A stretch of DNA of 60,000 nt, taken from positions 4,502,501 through 4,562,500 of the forward strand of contig WPIO01000021.1 in NCBI GenBank assembly GCA_009760855.2. The letters are read 5' to 3'. Positions within the stretch are counted from its first letter, which is position 1. Every line of letters starts with the position of its first letter. The notes below the pieces were generated by a model that searched no databases, had not been told where the DNA came from, and saw only the letters and a program-made list of their open reading frames with translations. Source of the DNA: Cristatella mucedo. Lineage: Eukaryota > Bryozoa > Phylactolaemata > Cristatellidae. The position numbers and the translations under genes are program-made. This document shows positions 37,247 to 48,900 of the stretch, one piece after another.

Positions 37247-37566
37247 GAGCCCGTGTGCGTCCGCAGTCAGTCTAGCAATGGATGCCGCTCCGTTCGTGAG
37301 CATCGGCTCGCCCGAGCTGCTCGACCGGCCAAATCATCGGCTCGCTGTCGGGGACGAGTCCTGGGTCTGTCGTTCGCTATTTAAGTGCGGCGGTGGTCTC
37401 GCGACCTTGTCAGCCATGCTCGCGGCTCGCTGCCCGACTGTACCGAGGGTCGACCGCTCAGCTTCCTGCAGCCTGCTAGCCTGCTAGCCACGACCTGAAG
37501 GCCGTTTCGCTGCCGCTCCTGCCTCGATCGGGCTTTGGAGCTTCAAGTCGAGCGCCGGCATCGGAC

Positions 37567-37576
37567 ACGAGAGAGA

Positions 37577-37644
<68 letters not shown>

Positions 37645-37680
37645 CACAGACAGAGAGACAGGGAGAGAGAGAGAGAGCGA
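37567..37680. repeat. (GA)n microsatellite
   Basis: About 75 bases of GA, then GACACAGACAGAGAGACAGG and more GA. Leu/Ser and Glu/Arg frames over it are artefacts. Confidence 0.98.
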
Positions 37681-38637
37681 GGGTGAGGGTGACAGACACA
37701 GAGAGTGCGTGTGAGAGCGCAGCCTGCGAGCTAGCGTCCTCCAGCGAACTTGGCTCTCGTTCCGGCCTCAGCCTGCGGCTGAGGCGGCGGGGGTGGCCTC
37801 TACTATCGAACCGAGCGGACACCCTCGGGCGGAAACCTCGGGTGCCTACTAAGTGCATCCTTTGGGTGCCTACTGAGTGCTGACTGCTTTTGACGGTTAT
37901 GAAATGCCACGTGAGTACAAAGAGGACAGGCCGCTCCAGGTTTAGCAGCGAAACCAATCGGAATTTACTTGCTCGTCCACAACTCGAGCTGTCTCTCTGG
38001 CTCTCTAGCTTGCGGTTAAATCGAACGCATTCTTTCATGTTGATCCGCTGCTTGTGACGATGGCTCGCTATGCTGTGCAGCACGTTCGCGCTCATCCAGA
38101 TCTACTGATATACTGCAGCATTTACCTGAAGCTCGCAGATTACATCGTATGAATGGTTTGGATTGATCAGTAACAGACTAAGAGCTTAGTACTAGAATGA
38201 CATATTTGGTAGACAGCATGGTATGGAAAGTGAGCAGGAATATGATGATAAAGGCTAGATATAAATATATGTGTGTGCGCGCGCGCGCGTGTGTGTGTGT
38301 GTGTGTTGCTTCCGGTTTACGTCCGGCTTAAACGTGGTTTTTAATCATTTTAATGCTTTCCGTGTATGTAAAAATCGTCAAAACACCCGATCCCATTTCA
38401 AGCAGGCATGTGTGTGTGAGCTCGCGCTCGCATGCATGCGTGCGTTCGCGTGTGTTGTGTACCTCTGTCTGTAGATCCTCAAGACCTGTAATACAGGGCC
38501 AAGCTGGATAGTGTTCTACGCCGAGCCGAACCCAAATACTAATTGACTTCCGGCACGAATGCCGAGATTTCTGCTAAAGTAACAAAAAGGGACAACAGTC
38601 GCTCAGTCAACCGGAAAGCTGAAGTTGTGAGTAGCAT
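37681..38637. other. No supported gene
   Basis: Holds a small hairpin (GCCTCAGCC/GGCTGAGGC, 37765-37785) and a (GT)n/(GC)n tract at 38263-38306. A GTGAGT at 37905 follows only a very short open frame. Confidence 0.45.
38263..38306. repeat. (GT)n/(GC)n tract
   Basis: TATATGTGTGTG, then (CG)n, then (GT)n. This alternating purine-pyrimidine run is of the kind that can adopt Z-DNA. Confidence 0.95.
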
Positions 38638-38817
38638 TAAAAAATACTAGCTTATTTAATAGCCTCATTTTTTTATAGCGGCAGGAGAGCCTTAAAGGCT
38701 ATCACCACCACTTGCTTTGGCAATACAGAATTCCCTACAACGGGATTCGAACCCGCGACTTCGGGACCGAGGTCGAGACAAGCAACCGCCTTACCTAGTG
38801 GGCCATCATGGCTCACC
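38638..38817 (-). mobile_element. tRNA-derived SINE, copy 4, near full length
   Basis: The minus strand reads GGTGAGCCATGATGGC and CACTAGGTAAGGCGGTTGCT. The hairpin CGACCTCGG/CCGAAGTCG, the B box GGGTTCGAATCC, the AGCCTTTAAGGCT stem and the family tail follow. Confidence 0.93.
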
Positions 38818-39380
38818 AGCATCGAAGTAGCAGTGCAAGAAGGCTGGAAATAATGTGCCATGCTCAGGCAGATGGAGGGACGATATCGCCATTTCGCCAG
38901 AATTGTGGGTGTTTGCTCCTCAGTCTTGGCCCGTCAGAGCGAGCGGTAGTGTCGTCGACACTCTTTTGCGCGAGAGATATATGGGAACAGTTGACTAATT
39001 GCCCTGGGAGACGGAATGCCACTGTTGACGAGCTACTAAAGCAATAGGTGCCATAGTCGACCCAAATTAATGAACCTTTAAATAAAGTCCAGCTGATTTG
39101 CTGCCAGCGGTGGAGTGTTTAAAAGCCACCGATTAATTACTGCTCTATGAAAACTCAAGAGATCTATAGATCTGAGTAGATCTATAAAAACGCTAAGCTT
39201 TCTCGCTGTCCCAAAGCGAAGTAGAAACGCTTCAATTTTGGCTGCAGGGAGACATCTTTGGGCAGGCTAATCCAACAACCACAAGGTTTATCTTATGTGC
39301 TGATTGATTTCTGCTGATTGATTGGCACTCATCGAGTACACTCTTTCGAAAAGGCCGCTAGCACCACTCTAGGCCAGACC

Positions 39381-39477
<97 letters not shown>

Positions 39478-40573
39478 GACAGAGAGAGAGAGACACAGAG
39501 AGAGAGAGACGGTCTCGCTCAAATAGATTTTAAATAGCTCTTTTCTCCGCATTATATCTGTAAGTATGATGGGCAGTTTACCGGATCGGACAGGATCCGA
39601 GGCTTTTTAAAAAACAGAAAACTGCGGGTCGCCAAGCTGTGCAGCCTCTAGCCTAATGTTAGTTGGAGCGTTAGGACTCTGACCGTGAACATTTCCGAGA
39701 CAGCTACTCATATCGAGGCTGGCTAAGTAACATACCCGCGAGCGGCATTAGGCTGAATCCAAAGTATTCCGCAATCGTGGCAATGGTGCTGGCCTGGCTA
39801 GTTCACGACCATCCAGCGCAGTGGTTGCCAGGATTAGATTGGAGGCAGGAAATATAATTAACTGTGCAGGAGTCCCGCATTCCATACAATCTTCTTTGCC
39901 TCAGACAATGCCGTTATATAAAGAGCTCGAGCCAACTATTCAAGTGGAAATGAGCAGGGGGACAGACCTCGTTCAGGGCGGGAAAACAAAGTCGATTACC
40001 TTGTCAAGCTTTTGTTATACGGAGTTATAAAACTACGTTTCGCCCTACAATGGCGTGTGAGATTACATGTATTGAAACGATTGTGAAGTTACCTTTCGCC
40101 CTCCATGCCCTCGAGAGCTCCTCAGCCTTCTAGCTATTTAAACACGAAGTCCTCCCTGCTTCATGGTAATTACAAACAACAGCCATCGCAGTGCACCCTC
40201 GGACTGCAGTCTAGTGTACTTCAGCCCAGCCTACACAGATCCGCCGGTTGATTGATGCCTGAGGTTACGGAGAACTCAACAGCAGTACGGGAGGCAGCGC
40301 CACCTCGCCTAGCTCGAATTCCGCTAGGGGATCCTAAATAGACATTGCTGTCGTGTCTCCAAGCACCCTGTGTGTCCGGCAAGGTGGCTATGGAGGGGCT
40401 CTGTCGATCAGTTAATGTAAGGAAAGAATGGTGGGTAAGCGGTCCGCGAATGCAAGCCGCCAACCGGGAGCTGGACACTCCAGCCGGCGAAATGGTTCTG
40501 GCCTTGGTAGAGGAAACCGCAGGGGTGGCAGGTTCGGACGCTTTAGGAAGTGGACGCCCTATCCTAAATGAGT
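38818..40573. other. No supported gene; one microsatellite
   Basis: Apart from the GA tract at 39384 and the 14-bp palindrome AGATCTATAGATCT at 39160-39173, nothing is recognised. Short frames near 39821 and 40345 have no domain. Confidence 0.45.
39384..39510. repeat. (GA)n microsatellite
   Basis: About 85 bases of GA followed by GAGACA-mixed units. Open frames across it are artefacts. Confidence 0.98.
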
Positions 40574-40700
40574 GGTGAGCCGCGATGGCACACTAGGTAA
40601 GGCGGTTGCTTTTCGAATCAACATCGCCGCTACCAGCGGTGGTGATAGCCGAAAAGGCGCTATACAAAAGAGGCTGTTAAATCAGCTATTACTTTTTTTA
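40574..40700 (+). mobile_element. tRNA-derived SINE, copy 5, internal deletion
   Basis: Starts as the full-length copies do (GGTGAGCCGCGATGGCACAC, TAGGTAAGGCGGTTGCTTT). It then jumps past the anticodon-arm hairpin and B box into the ACCAGCGGTGGTGATAGCCG stem and the tail AGGCTGTTAAATCAGCTA. Without a B box it should not be transcribed by Pol III. Confidence 0.88.
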
Positions 40701-41389
40701 ATGTCACCGGTCTACGGGTCCTATATATTTAGTCACTGCTGCCAGTGAACGGACGGCGTGCGAGATCTGCAAGATTATGGCTACCGAAAGATTACGCACG
40801 TCTCCTGAATTATAACGACACGGAACCCGCTATGTCCTAGTCCACGCTTAGGCGTTGTGTACAAGCGGCGTGTCCTGTAATAAGCAGTCAGTCGCGAAAG
40901 ATCACATTCGAGCCCAGATGAAGTGGCTCCCGAGGCTTTGAGGTCGTTGTTCTGGGCGCCGTAAGAGTTTCTGTACGTTACAGTTGATGCTCGACGCACA
41001 TGAGACCCTTTGTGGCTGCCGAATACTCTACTTCCTTATACTCTAGATGCAGACCCCTTTTTTTAAATAAGGTTTGGGCGTTACGCTATCATCGGCGTTC
41101 CTGAGGGTATTGGTGCTGCACCTAAAAGTCCCCATGAGGCTCAATGCTTGACGGGGTTTTGGTCGCGCATCGAAGCACCGAGCGCCGAGCTACGAACGCT
41201 GCGTTTCAGGTATAGTAGGGCATTAGTGCAGAAGCCGCTACAGCGCCGAATGTGTTGTTCGTGTTGGCCGTAAGAAGTGACGCTACAATTGTTGATTACC
41301 CTTAGCGGTCGTTTCGTGTTAGTTTCATTTGTCGTTACTGTACAGGTCAATATTGTACTGGAAGCATGGCTTTTTCTATATGCTTGTGA
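40701..41389. other. No supported gene
   Basis: Unique sequence; two short minus-strand frames without domains. Confidence 0.5.
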
Positions 41390-41930
41390 TTAAGACTTGA
41401 ACTGAGGTATTTATTATTTGATATTGAGCGCCTGAAAGCTGAGGTAGCAGCTGACGCTGTCAAACTTTGGGATTCAGAAAATACCCTGCTGAGCCTATCT
41501 GAATTAAGGAACAGTGCTCAGTCGAACTTAAGCCAATTGAGAAGCGTGTTTGAGCTCACATTGCTCAAGCTGCGAAGCTTGCTTCACCCCAAACAAGTCC
41601 GGAGGCTTGAGAGGCTGAGCGGCATTTAGAAAACGTTCTCCTTTACTTTTGATGAATTTGCCCATTCTGTCTGAATAGTGAGTTTAATGTTCAGAGCAAA
41701 AGTTAGAAATATCCAGAATTAAGGCCAAGGCTAACGAATATTCTACTGAAAGTAATGCCGAGGCTACTACAGGCCGGAGCTTGATTGTGCTTACGGCGGC
41801 AGCAGGATTGAACTTGCATCTGTTAATCTAGAAGACATCACGGGCGATAAGGTTGGCCAATGTAGCACAGGTGCAGGCCGCAGTTAAAGCTCCGTGCATT
41901 TCGATAGGAAAACCCGACATACGGCTCTAG
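41390..41930 (+). pseudogene. Decayed coding sequence of unknown origin
   Basis: The plus strand is open without a Met from 41390 to a TAG at 41627-41629. It reads DIERLKAEVAADAVKLWDSE and SELRNSAQSNLSQLRSVFE, then LLHPKQVRRLERLSGI: Leu-rich with coiled-coil-like spacing. Past the stop the same frame continues KTFSFTFDEFAHSV to a second stop. From 41706 another frame reads EISRIKAKANEYSTESNAEA and then LIVLTAAAGLNLHLLI before a stop. Protein-like runs broken by stops and frame changes suggest a dead gene or a mobile-element ORF (for example a gag-like or LINE ORF1 protein). I recognise no family. Confidence 0.3.
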
Positions 41931-42071
41931 AAGGCTGAGTTTACGAGTTCACGTAATGAATGGTAAAGTTACTAAGAATCGGCAAAGCTGTAGTCACTGG
42001 CTTCTACTGCGGGCAAATAGGGCGGCATAAGGCTCTGTGAGCATACCGGCGGGATGGCAACCACGAACGCA

Positions 42072-42072
<1 letters not shown>

Positions 42073-42150
<78 letters not shown>
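42073..42150. repeat. (CA)n-(TA)n compound microsatellite
   Basis: About 50 bases of CA joined to about 25 bases of TA. Confidence 0.98.
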
Positions 42151-43499
42151 CCGTAGGTAATAATTTCGTGCGTGCTACCGTCAAAGAACACTCAGATATG
42201 TTTTAAACAGGTCTTTACTGTACCAGTCTCCGTATTAGACGCTCGTAGGGAACTTCAATTTTTTGAAAATTCCGCAACGGTCAGAAATCTCTACAATCCG
42301 TGCGACACCAAGTGCACCGCTTTTTCGATGTCAAGAGGGAAAATCCTGCCTGGCCCAAAGCTTCAGGCATAACTGACTGCTTATTACATGGCTAATGCTT
42401 GTATACCGGCTCACCGTGGATTGCGATACAACGGGTTCCTAGCAGTGATTATAATTTAGAAACCACGAACGAATACTGATTCGTCAATCATAATCTGACG
42501 GATCTAGCACGTCAACGTTTTGCTGCCACCTCATCAAGTTAAGGCTGTCCTCGACCGAAATTGTAAAGGAAACTCCTCACGGCCAACTGCTGCGGTAGAT
42601 GTCAACGTTCTGCTTCGCCGCCGGTGAGGCTCTCAAATAAATTACTACCGAGGATTTTCGGACACCGTCGCGGCGGCTGTTCGAATGCATTCATGGCTGC
42701 TGCTGCTTCCGCTTCCGCTTCTGGGTTCGCAAATCCCCAGCAGCAAGAAGTCCAGTCGTAGCTAGAGAGGGGGAATGCAGCATAGCGCCAGTATTTAAAG
42801 TATTGTCCACTAGAGGCACTAGAGCCCTGCGACGGTTGACACTTTAACTTAGTAGTCACCAGGTCTACTATAACCCCTGAGGCAACTTTAAACTGTGTCT
42901 ACGGAACTCGCACTCAACGTGCAGTAAAACGCTAATAGTGCGGGACACGACTCTCGGCGATGCACTTGACCTGTTTGCTTTGACCTAGGCCTGGTTGAAA
43001 TCGACTAGCTGCCGACCATAACCGGTGCCTCCACAACATGTTATTCTCTCTTTCTTATCCCGAGATACTGATCGAAACTGATTTTGAGCAGTTGCTGTTG
43101 CGGCTGAATATTCCTTAAGCTTTCAAACTTACTGTAATCCCCTCAAGCTTCCTCTTTCGAATCTTTTGTTTTGAGTCTTTCCGACAGAAAGCTGCTAACA
43201 GTAGCAGTAATTCGTCACTTCTTAGGTACCAAGTCTTCCTATTTCCGAGTTTTATATCCTCATTTACATTCTGTGAGCTCAAAATTGTCTCTTCCTCATG
43301 CTGGATGGTTTTAACATTCATTCGACGACTCCGCTGATCCCTCGAGGGCCGAATTTTGTCCACTGATTTATATTCTCTTGTCACTCATGTGCATGGCCCC
43401 ATTCCCAACAAAGGTCACAGATTCGATCAAATGCCCTCATTAGATAGTATTCTGTCAACTCATATTATTACCATATTCTGCACACCTGACCACATGCGG
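42151..43499. other. No supported gene
   Basis: A minus-strand frame (42859-42602) contains SYDWTSCCWGFANPEAEAEA but has no splice or homology support. Sequence approaching 43.5 kb may be more LINE material too decayed to read. Confidence 0.4.
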
Positions 43500-44350
43500 A
43501 TTTAATTCAGTCTAGAGTTTGTGTCCTTCAAAATCATCTGCTAATCACGAAACTTTGAGACCCATCACATTGATGCTGTCCGCACGAAAATATTTTTCTT
43601 CCGCTCGCTGCTCAATTCTCCGTCCGACCTGATGAACTGCTACAAAACGTTACAAGCCAACGTCCTGGACCAGTTTGCTCTTCTGACTAAGCACACTGTA
43701 CACAGACTCGCGAGCATAGAAGATAAGGACTGACTGTTCAGCGACTGGCTTACCGTAACTATCGTAGATCAAACCAATACACGCTGGCTAAGAGGAAGTC
43801 TAGCCTATATAAAAGCTTAGTGGAATTATAGATGCACAATACCAAAAGTGCGGATGTCAACCATTCACCACCTCTTCAACCACTCCACTGGTCAGCACTT
43901 TAACTTGCGATCCTTGTAAGATCTAGCAGATCGCCTCGGTACCTTCTTCCTTAGCAAGATATATATGATCAGGTAGTAAATTGTTAAAGTAACTTCTTCA
44001 CCGGATCACTCCCTCTAAGAAGCATCCCCTCTGGACTATTGTCCGTCAGTTCCTTGCAATACCTCAATGTCTACTTTGAATTTTGTCACTTCTAACATCA
44101 GTAAGAAGTTCATCACCCAGTCTAAGGAGACCACTAGCCCTCTAGACACCATTCCCACTGTCCTACTTGTGCGATATCAAGATATGTTGCTGTCCTTCGT
44201 AACTAACGGAATAAGTATTTTCTTAGGCTTAGGTCTTGTCCCTCCAGCTGCTTTCGAAAAGACTTTTTTATGCCGCTCACTAAGAAGGCAACCCAGAAGC
44301 AGGATAACTTCCACCCAGATTCCCTGCCGTCCCTCCAATCAAAGGAAGTA
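43500..44350 (+). mobile_element. CR1/L2-like LINE ORF2, segment 1 (start of RT)
   Basis: Broken plus-strand frames spell the region before the catalytic palm of a non-LTR reverse transcriptase. RPDELLQNVTSQRP lies near 43620-43665, then RSNQYTLAKRKSSLYKS and later TTSPLDTIPTVLLVRYQDML (44130-44190). A frame-shifted match to KKATQKQDNFHPDSLPSLQS ends near 44340. Many stops and frameshifts make this an old, dead copy. It is the first of three segments in the right order (next 45.63 and 46.53 kb). Confidence 0.8.
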
Positions 44351-44691
44351 GACTCTCAGCTGAACTCTTAGGTCTCGTATCGCCTGTGGCTGTGGACACT
44401 CTCATGGCACCCGCCCGCAGAGGATGATGCTGATTGGATTGGTTTTTTGAAGCTGCAAAGCTCTGCGGAAGCGAGCATTTAGTTGCAGACGTCATGGCAA
44501 CTGAGACGAAGGGCTGTAAATTTATCCTGCAGAGCAATTTGTGACTGCAATGACGAGCAGGTTGAGTGCTGCGGCTCAGATGTGCTTTTGTCAGTGAAGG
44601 AAGTGCTGGGCATACCGAACCGGGTGGCCTTCGGTGGTAGCGTGCTGGCATGCCTCCGAGCAGCTACATGACATGGCTCTGATAGCTGAGA

Positions 44692-44778
<87 letters not shown>

Positions 44779-45624
44779 TGAGTGTGTGTGAGGTAGAGGG
44801 AGAGAAAGGGAGAGGGAGCGAGAGAGAGAGAGAGAGGTCAGAATGATGTTGATAGTGATGATTTGGAAATTTAAGTGGCTGGGTTATGGTTTGAGATCTT
44901 GCAGGGCCAGGGGGCGTTGGCTGTCATGGCTTACGTGCCTACCTCGAGTTGCACTTCGGCCTTCGCCGAACCGGTAACAATTTCGCATGAATCCCTTAAC
45001 ACGATCATCGATGTTGGACATGGTAACTCAACTAGAGCCGACGCGCAGGCAGCTGCGGCCAAGATGTGACCTTAGGCTACCTTCACGCTATGGAAATTAT
45101 GTTATATTACTTATCATTATTATTATTATTTATATTATATTACTTATTTATATATTATATTATGATTACTAGTTATGACTATATTACTGTTTAGCTGCTA
45201 CTCACGCTGTATTGTGTTCGCAATGTCGTGACTTGTAATGCTTTTATTTTCGTTTTTGGTGTTGTTTTAGTTGTCCCGCTGGACGAGTGATCTATAGATC
45301 AGGGAAGCATGTGGTCTTGGTGCATTCCGGCTCTCAGCTGCGGCACAATGACCCGCCTTTGATCAGCTGTTGCTGATGGTATGAATGGGGCGAGCTGACC
45401 CAGGAGATAGCTGGAGATGCATTGCAACGAGGACGCCGGGCTGGGCAGTCGTCTGTGACTGCAAATGAGGCTGGGAGAAACAATGCACATTTTTTGGAGC
45501 CCCCTACAATGTGAATGTTTCGCTTGTGTGTTATCTCCTAAATGTGAACTAGAATCCACAAATTCAAACCCAGCAAGTAAGGTTCAAGTCAGTTCAAGTC
45601 AGATTTTGGAGCTAATCACTCCGC
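44351..45624. other. Sequence inserted between LINE segments
   Basis: About 1.27 kb separates LINE ORF2 segments 1 and 2. It holds a GA/GT microsatellite and an AT-rich stretch (45095-45180). No terminal inverted repeats or target-site duplication were found by eye, and no gene is supported. Confidence 0.45.
44688..44836. repeat. (GA)n-(GT)n compound microsatellite
   Basis: GA repeats, about 70 bases of GT, then GA-rich sequence. Confidence 0.98.
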
Positions 45625-45885
45625 GGATCCAGCATTGCTTCGGTTGTCAAACGACCTTCTTAGGAATGCGAACTTAAATAGAGTCTCTCTGGTGTTTCTG
45701 AATCTTTTTGGAAGCTTTTGATACTATTGTTTACTCAAGTCCTTCCTCATCCACCTTCTTGCTTGAGTGCCACTGATGCAGCACTGCAACAGTTCTGGTC
45801 CTATATCAGTGGAAGACTTGAGAGAGTTCAGATGTCAGCAGTCATCGACAGTCCGAGGAGCCTGCTGTTTTAATGGGTCTCATTA
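45625..45885 (+). mobile_element. CR1/L2-like LINE ORF2, segment 2 (RT palm)
   Basis: The plus strand reads LLRLSNDLLRNANLNRVSLV and LNLFGSFDTIVYS (degraded LLDLSAAFDTV palm motif). TDAALQQFWSYISGRLERVQ and MSAV follow, the familiar region after it. A frameshift separates the pieces. Confidence 0.82.
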
Positions 45886-46529
45886 AAAAAAGACTGCAAG
45901 CCGATCGCCCCACACAGCAGTCGCTCTACATCTGACGACGGCGAACGAGGACAGAACGTCGCACTGTCTTCGATATTTCAGCGATCAATGCAACTTGCTG
46001 CTCCCCCTCTCCGTCTGATGGTCTCCGGGACGGCCAAACTCGGCTCTTGCCGCTGCCGCAAGCATCTGGCTGATGGGCACGCTGAGTGCTGCTGGCCTAC
46101 TCGCCGCTCCTCCTTGCTGCCTCGCTGCTGGCCTCCCTTGAGGGTTTGGCTTGCTAACCGCAACGTACCCAAAGCAGCCCTTTGTGACTCACATGCCTTC
46201 TTTCGCGATAGGCGAGCGTACGTAATGGGCGCTCTCTGTCCCTCCCTCTCTGCCTCACCCAGTGAGGCTGCTGAGGTCCGAGCCGCTCCTGAGACCTGCC
46301 GAACCTGCTGCTGCTGCTGCTGCCCCAGCCGCACAACGAGCCTCTAAAGTGCGGGCTAAGCCAGAAACCTGTGCTTGTTCCGCTTTATTTAACAATTTTT
46401 TTTTCTTCACCTCTGGTCGACGGGCTTCTAGCTTCTAGGCTTTGTGCAGCTTATTAGAATTGTATTGGCACGATGCACGATGCTGTCACCTGTGCTGTCA
46501 CCATTCCAGATTGCCTCGGAGCAGGTCAA
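45886..46529. other. Second insertion between LINE segments
   Basis: About 0.64 kb of partly GC-rich sequence separates RT segments 2 and 3. The YADD part of the catalytic site is missing here. No gene is supported; two overlapping frames of about 119 codons on opposite strands have no domain. Confidence 0.45.
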
Positions 46530-46850
46530 ACTCCCTCAATTTCTTCGCAGCATATATATATTGCTGACATTCGCATTCATTTTCTCAAATCGAAAGATGA
46601 TAAAACCAGCTTAATAGTTATGGGCAAATCTTGAGTGACTCAGGAATTGGAAAACCTGACCCTCAAAATGGACCTCGCCACCGTACGGCTGTGGCATCTG
46701 GTAGAAATCTGGGTGTCCTGTTCCAAAGTAACCTTTCACTAGACGACCACATCAGCTCCACAGTCAATTATGCCAGCTTTCAGCTACATTTCAAAAATTC
46801 GGCCCTGCTTAAACAGGGATACCACATCCAAATGTGTCTGTCAACGATGT
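46530..46850 (+). mobile_element. CR1/L2-like LINE ORF2, segment 3
   Basis: The plus strand reads ADIRIHFLKSKDDKTSLIVM, then, after a stop and frame shift, GRNLGVLFQSNLSLDDHISS and TVNYASFQLHFKN. This corresponds to the part of the 59.6-59.3 kb copy that follows the catalytic domain. Confidence 0.88.
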
Positions 46851-48299
46851 GCATGAAATTCGTTAAAGCCCATCGACAATGATACGTCGCGTGGCTGTAC
46901 GTAGGCTGCTTGCACACCAACTATTGGCTCCGGCAGTGGCCACCCGAACGCCGACTGACTGGCGAACTGCGCAGCCCATAAATGTGTATGTAAATTATTA
47001 TTATGTAAATTATAAATTATATTTGTATGTAAACGCATGCCCATAAACTGATGCAAACGCACATTCACACTCGCGAGCCTTTGCACTGGCGCTGCGTCGC
47101 GCTTTGCGTTAAGGCTGCACAGTCGCTGCTTGTTTGCTCGTGCGACACCCGCGGCCCGTAATCCGTACTAGTTGTTTTTTACCGCAGTCCGCGTGACCCG
47201 CACTAATTAGGGTAGCGAGCGCAATGTACGCAATCCGTACAGACCTGACGCTCGCAATACGCCAAACGGCAGTGACGCAGCGTTTGCAATCAATCCCGCA
47301 TGCGGCGCTACCAGCGACACCGAATTGGCGATAGCGCAATGAATTGCCTGCACATTGTAGAAATTGCCTGCATATATTTATTTATTACACATATATATAT
47401 ATATATATATTATTTATATTGCATATTGCCTGCATATTGTATATTTGTTCGGAACGCGACTTCAGGCAGACTCGTTAGCAAACTTGTAAGCAGCTAACTC
47501 TCCGCGCCAACTCACCAATCGGCCAAGAGACCGACTGCGGTCGGGCTCACGCGCTATATACTGGCCAGGTCGTGAGTCACTAGTAAATTTCATTGCACAA
47601 TTGAATAACGCACTGTTTCTAAGTTTATTGCTGTTATTTCATAAGCGGTCTAGTGTTGAAGTCGTTGAAGTTAGATGTCGGCGGCCGACGAAGCTCAGAG
47701 TTGAAAGCATCGAGGAGCGCTATGCGCTACCCTCCTACTGTACAGCTCCACCTGCCTAACGGAAACGGCGTCGTCTATAGATTTGAGTGCATTTTCTGCT
47801 ACGAGCACGGTACGCCCGTAGCAGCCGATTCGGCGTCGTGACGTCGTCGTTTGGCGTAGAGCCAACTCGCTTTTCCCCCTCATCCTGCTGCGAGCGCTGT
47901 GCACCTGGCTGAAAATGAGCTGGCTCTATTAACGAACGGCGCCGTTTCCCGCTCGGCGTTTCCTCGGATCGCCGGTCGCTAGGTCGCTAGGCGACGTCGC
48001 TCGCGGCCCCGTCGTCCATCGTCGCAGCCAGTCGAGCTTTCAGCCTCCAGCTTCCGTCTTCCTGATCGCCGACGTGACGTCGGGAGTCGTCGAAGCCGCG
48101 CCGGAATAGGGCTGTTCTACTCACGTCGGCGGCTTCGTCGCCGCGTCGCCATCCGCCGCGCAAGGCGTCGAAAGTCGCCATCCGCCGCCGAGGGCGTGTC
48201 GAGGCCTGCCGCTCGCCCCCAGCTAGCAGCCGCCGGTAGCGCCGTGCGCTGTGCGGACACCGACGCCAATGTTGCCGTCAATATCGTCTATCTAATGCG
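46851..48299. other. Unassigned, partly CpG-rich
   Basis: A (TA)n run lies at about 47391-47411, and a CpG-rich part at 47.65-48.25 kb repeats TCGCCATCCGCCG. No gene is supported. Confidence 0.4.
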
Positions 48300-48900
48300 T
48301 TCACGTCGCGGCATCTGTTGATCTAAAGCGATCCAAGTGCGACCGCATTACCCACGCAGAGAAGAAAAGCAGATGACAGACCAGACGACTATAGCCAATA
48401 GCCAATAGCCAATAGCTGAGGAAGAAGGAGAAGACTGTGAAGAATGTAGTGTATCTCCGGCTGTAACTCCACAAAGTCATAAAGACCACGTGGGTGTTAC
48501 GCAGGAGAGCTTTGTATGGCGCACTCACAGCCCAAGCGGCTTTCGGTTCGCGCATTCGGTAGCCAACAGACTTCGTCTCACGCAACAAAGAGAAAGTGGG
48601 AAGCATAGCAGAGTCGGGAGAGCAGTTGAGGTAGTGAGTAGCATGGAAGTAGCAGCTCAGGATCGCTGAAAAGGATGTGCCATAGTCGGCAGCAGGAGAG
48701 TAGTTGTCGTTGCGTAAGAATTGTGGAAGCGAGTTCCACAGTCTAGGACCTGCAGAGCTAAAGCTTCTGTCGCCAACTGTCTTTAAGCGGAGGAATGGGA
48801 CAGCTAATTTATTGTCCACGCAGGACCTGAGGGCGCGAACAGGCTGAAACTGATGCAGCAGTTCAGTTCAGCTAGGTACGAAAGAAGAGCTGCAACGGTT
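48300..48900 (-). mobile_element. Second non-LTR RT family, C-terminal fragment
   Basis: The minus strand encodes LRLKTVGDRSFSSAGPRLWN and SLPQFLRN near 48700-48800, preceded by FQPVRALRSCVDNKLAVPFL. This is the same C-terminal landmark as in the other LINEs but in the GDRSFSSAGPRLWNSLP form, so it belongs to a different family. Sequence below 48.69 kb is probably its 3' UTR; three AGCCAAT units lie at about 48400-48415. Confidence 0.8.

Larger units (their letters stand above)
34530..37566. other. CpG-rich block with hairpins and tandem repeats
   Basis: Rich in CpG and GC, with many long overlapping frames on both strands (up to about 267 codons); these follow from the rarity of stop codons at this composition. 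No domain is recognised. The block holds a (CTG)n tract, a 26-bp tandem repeat and a cluster of perfect hairpins annotated separately. A CpG island-like regulatory or promoter region is the most economical reading. Confidence 0.45.
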
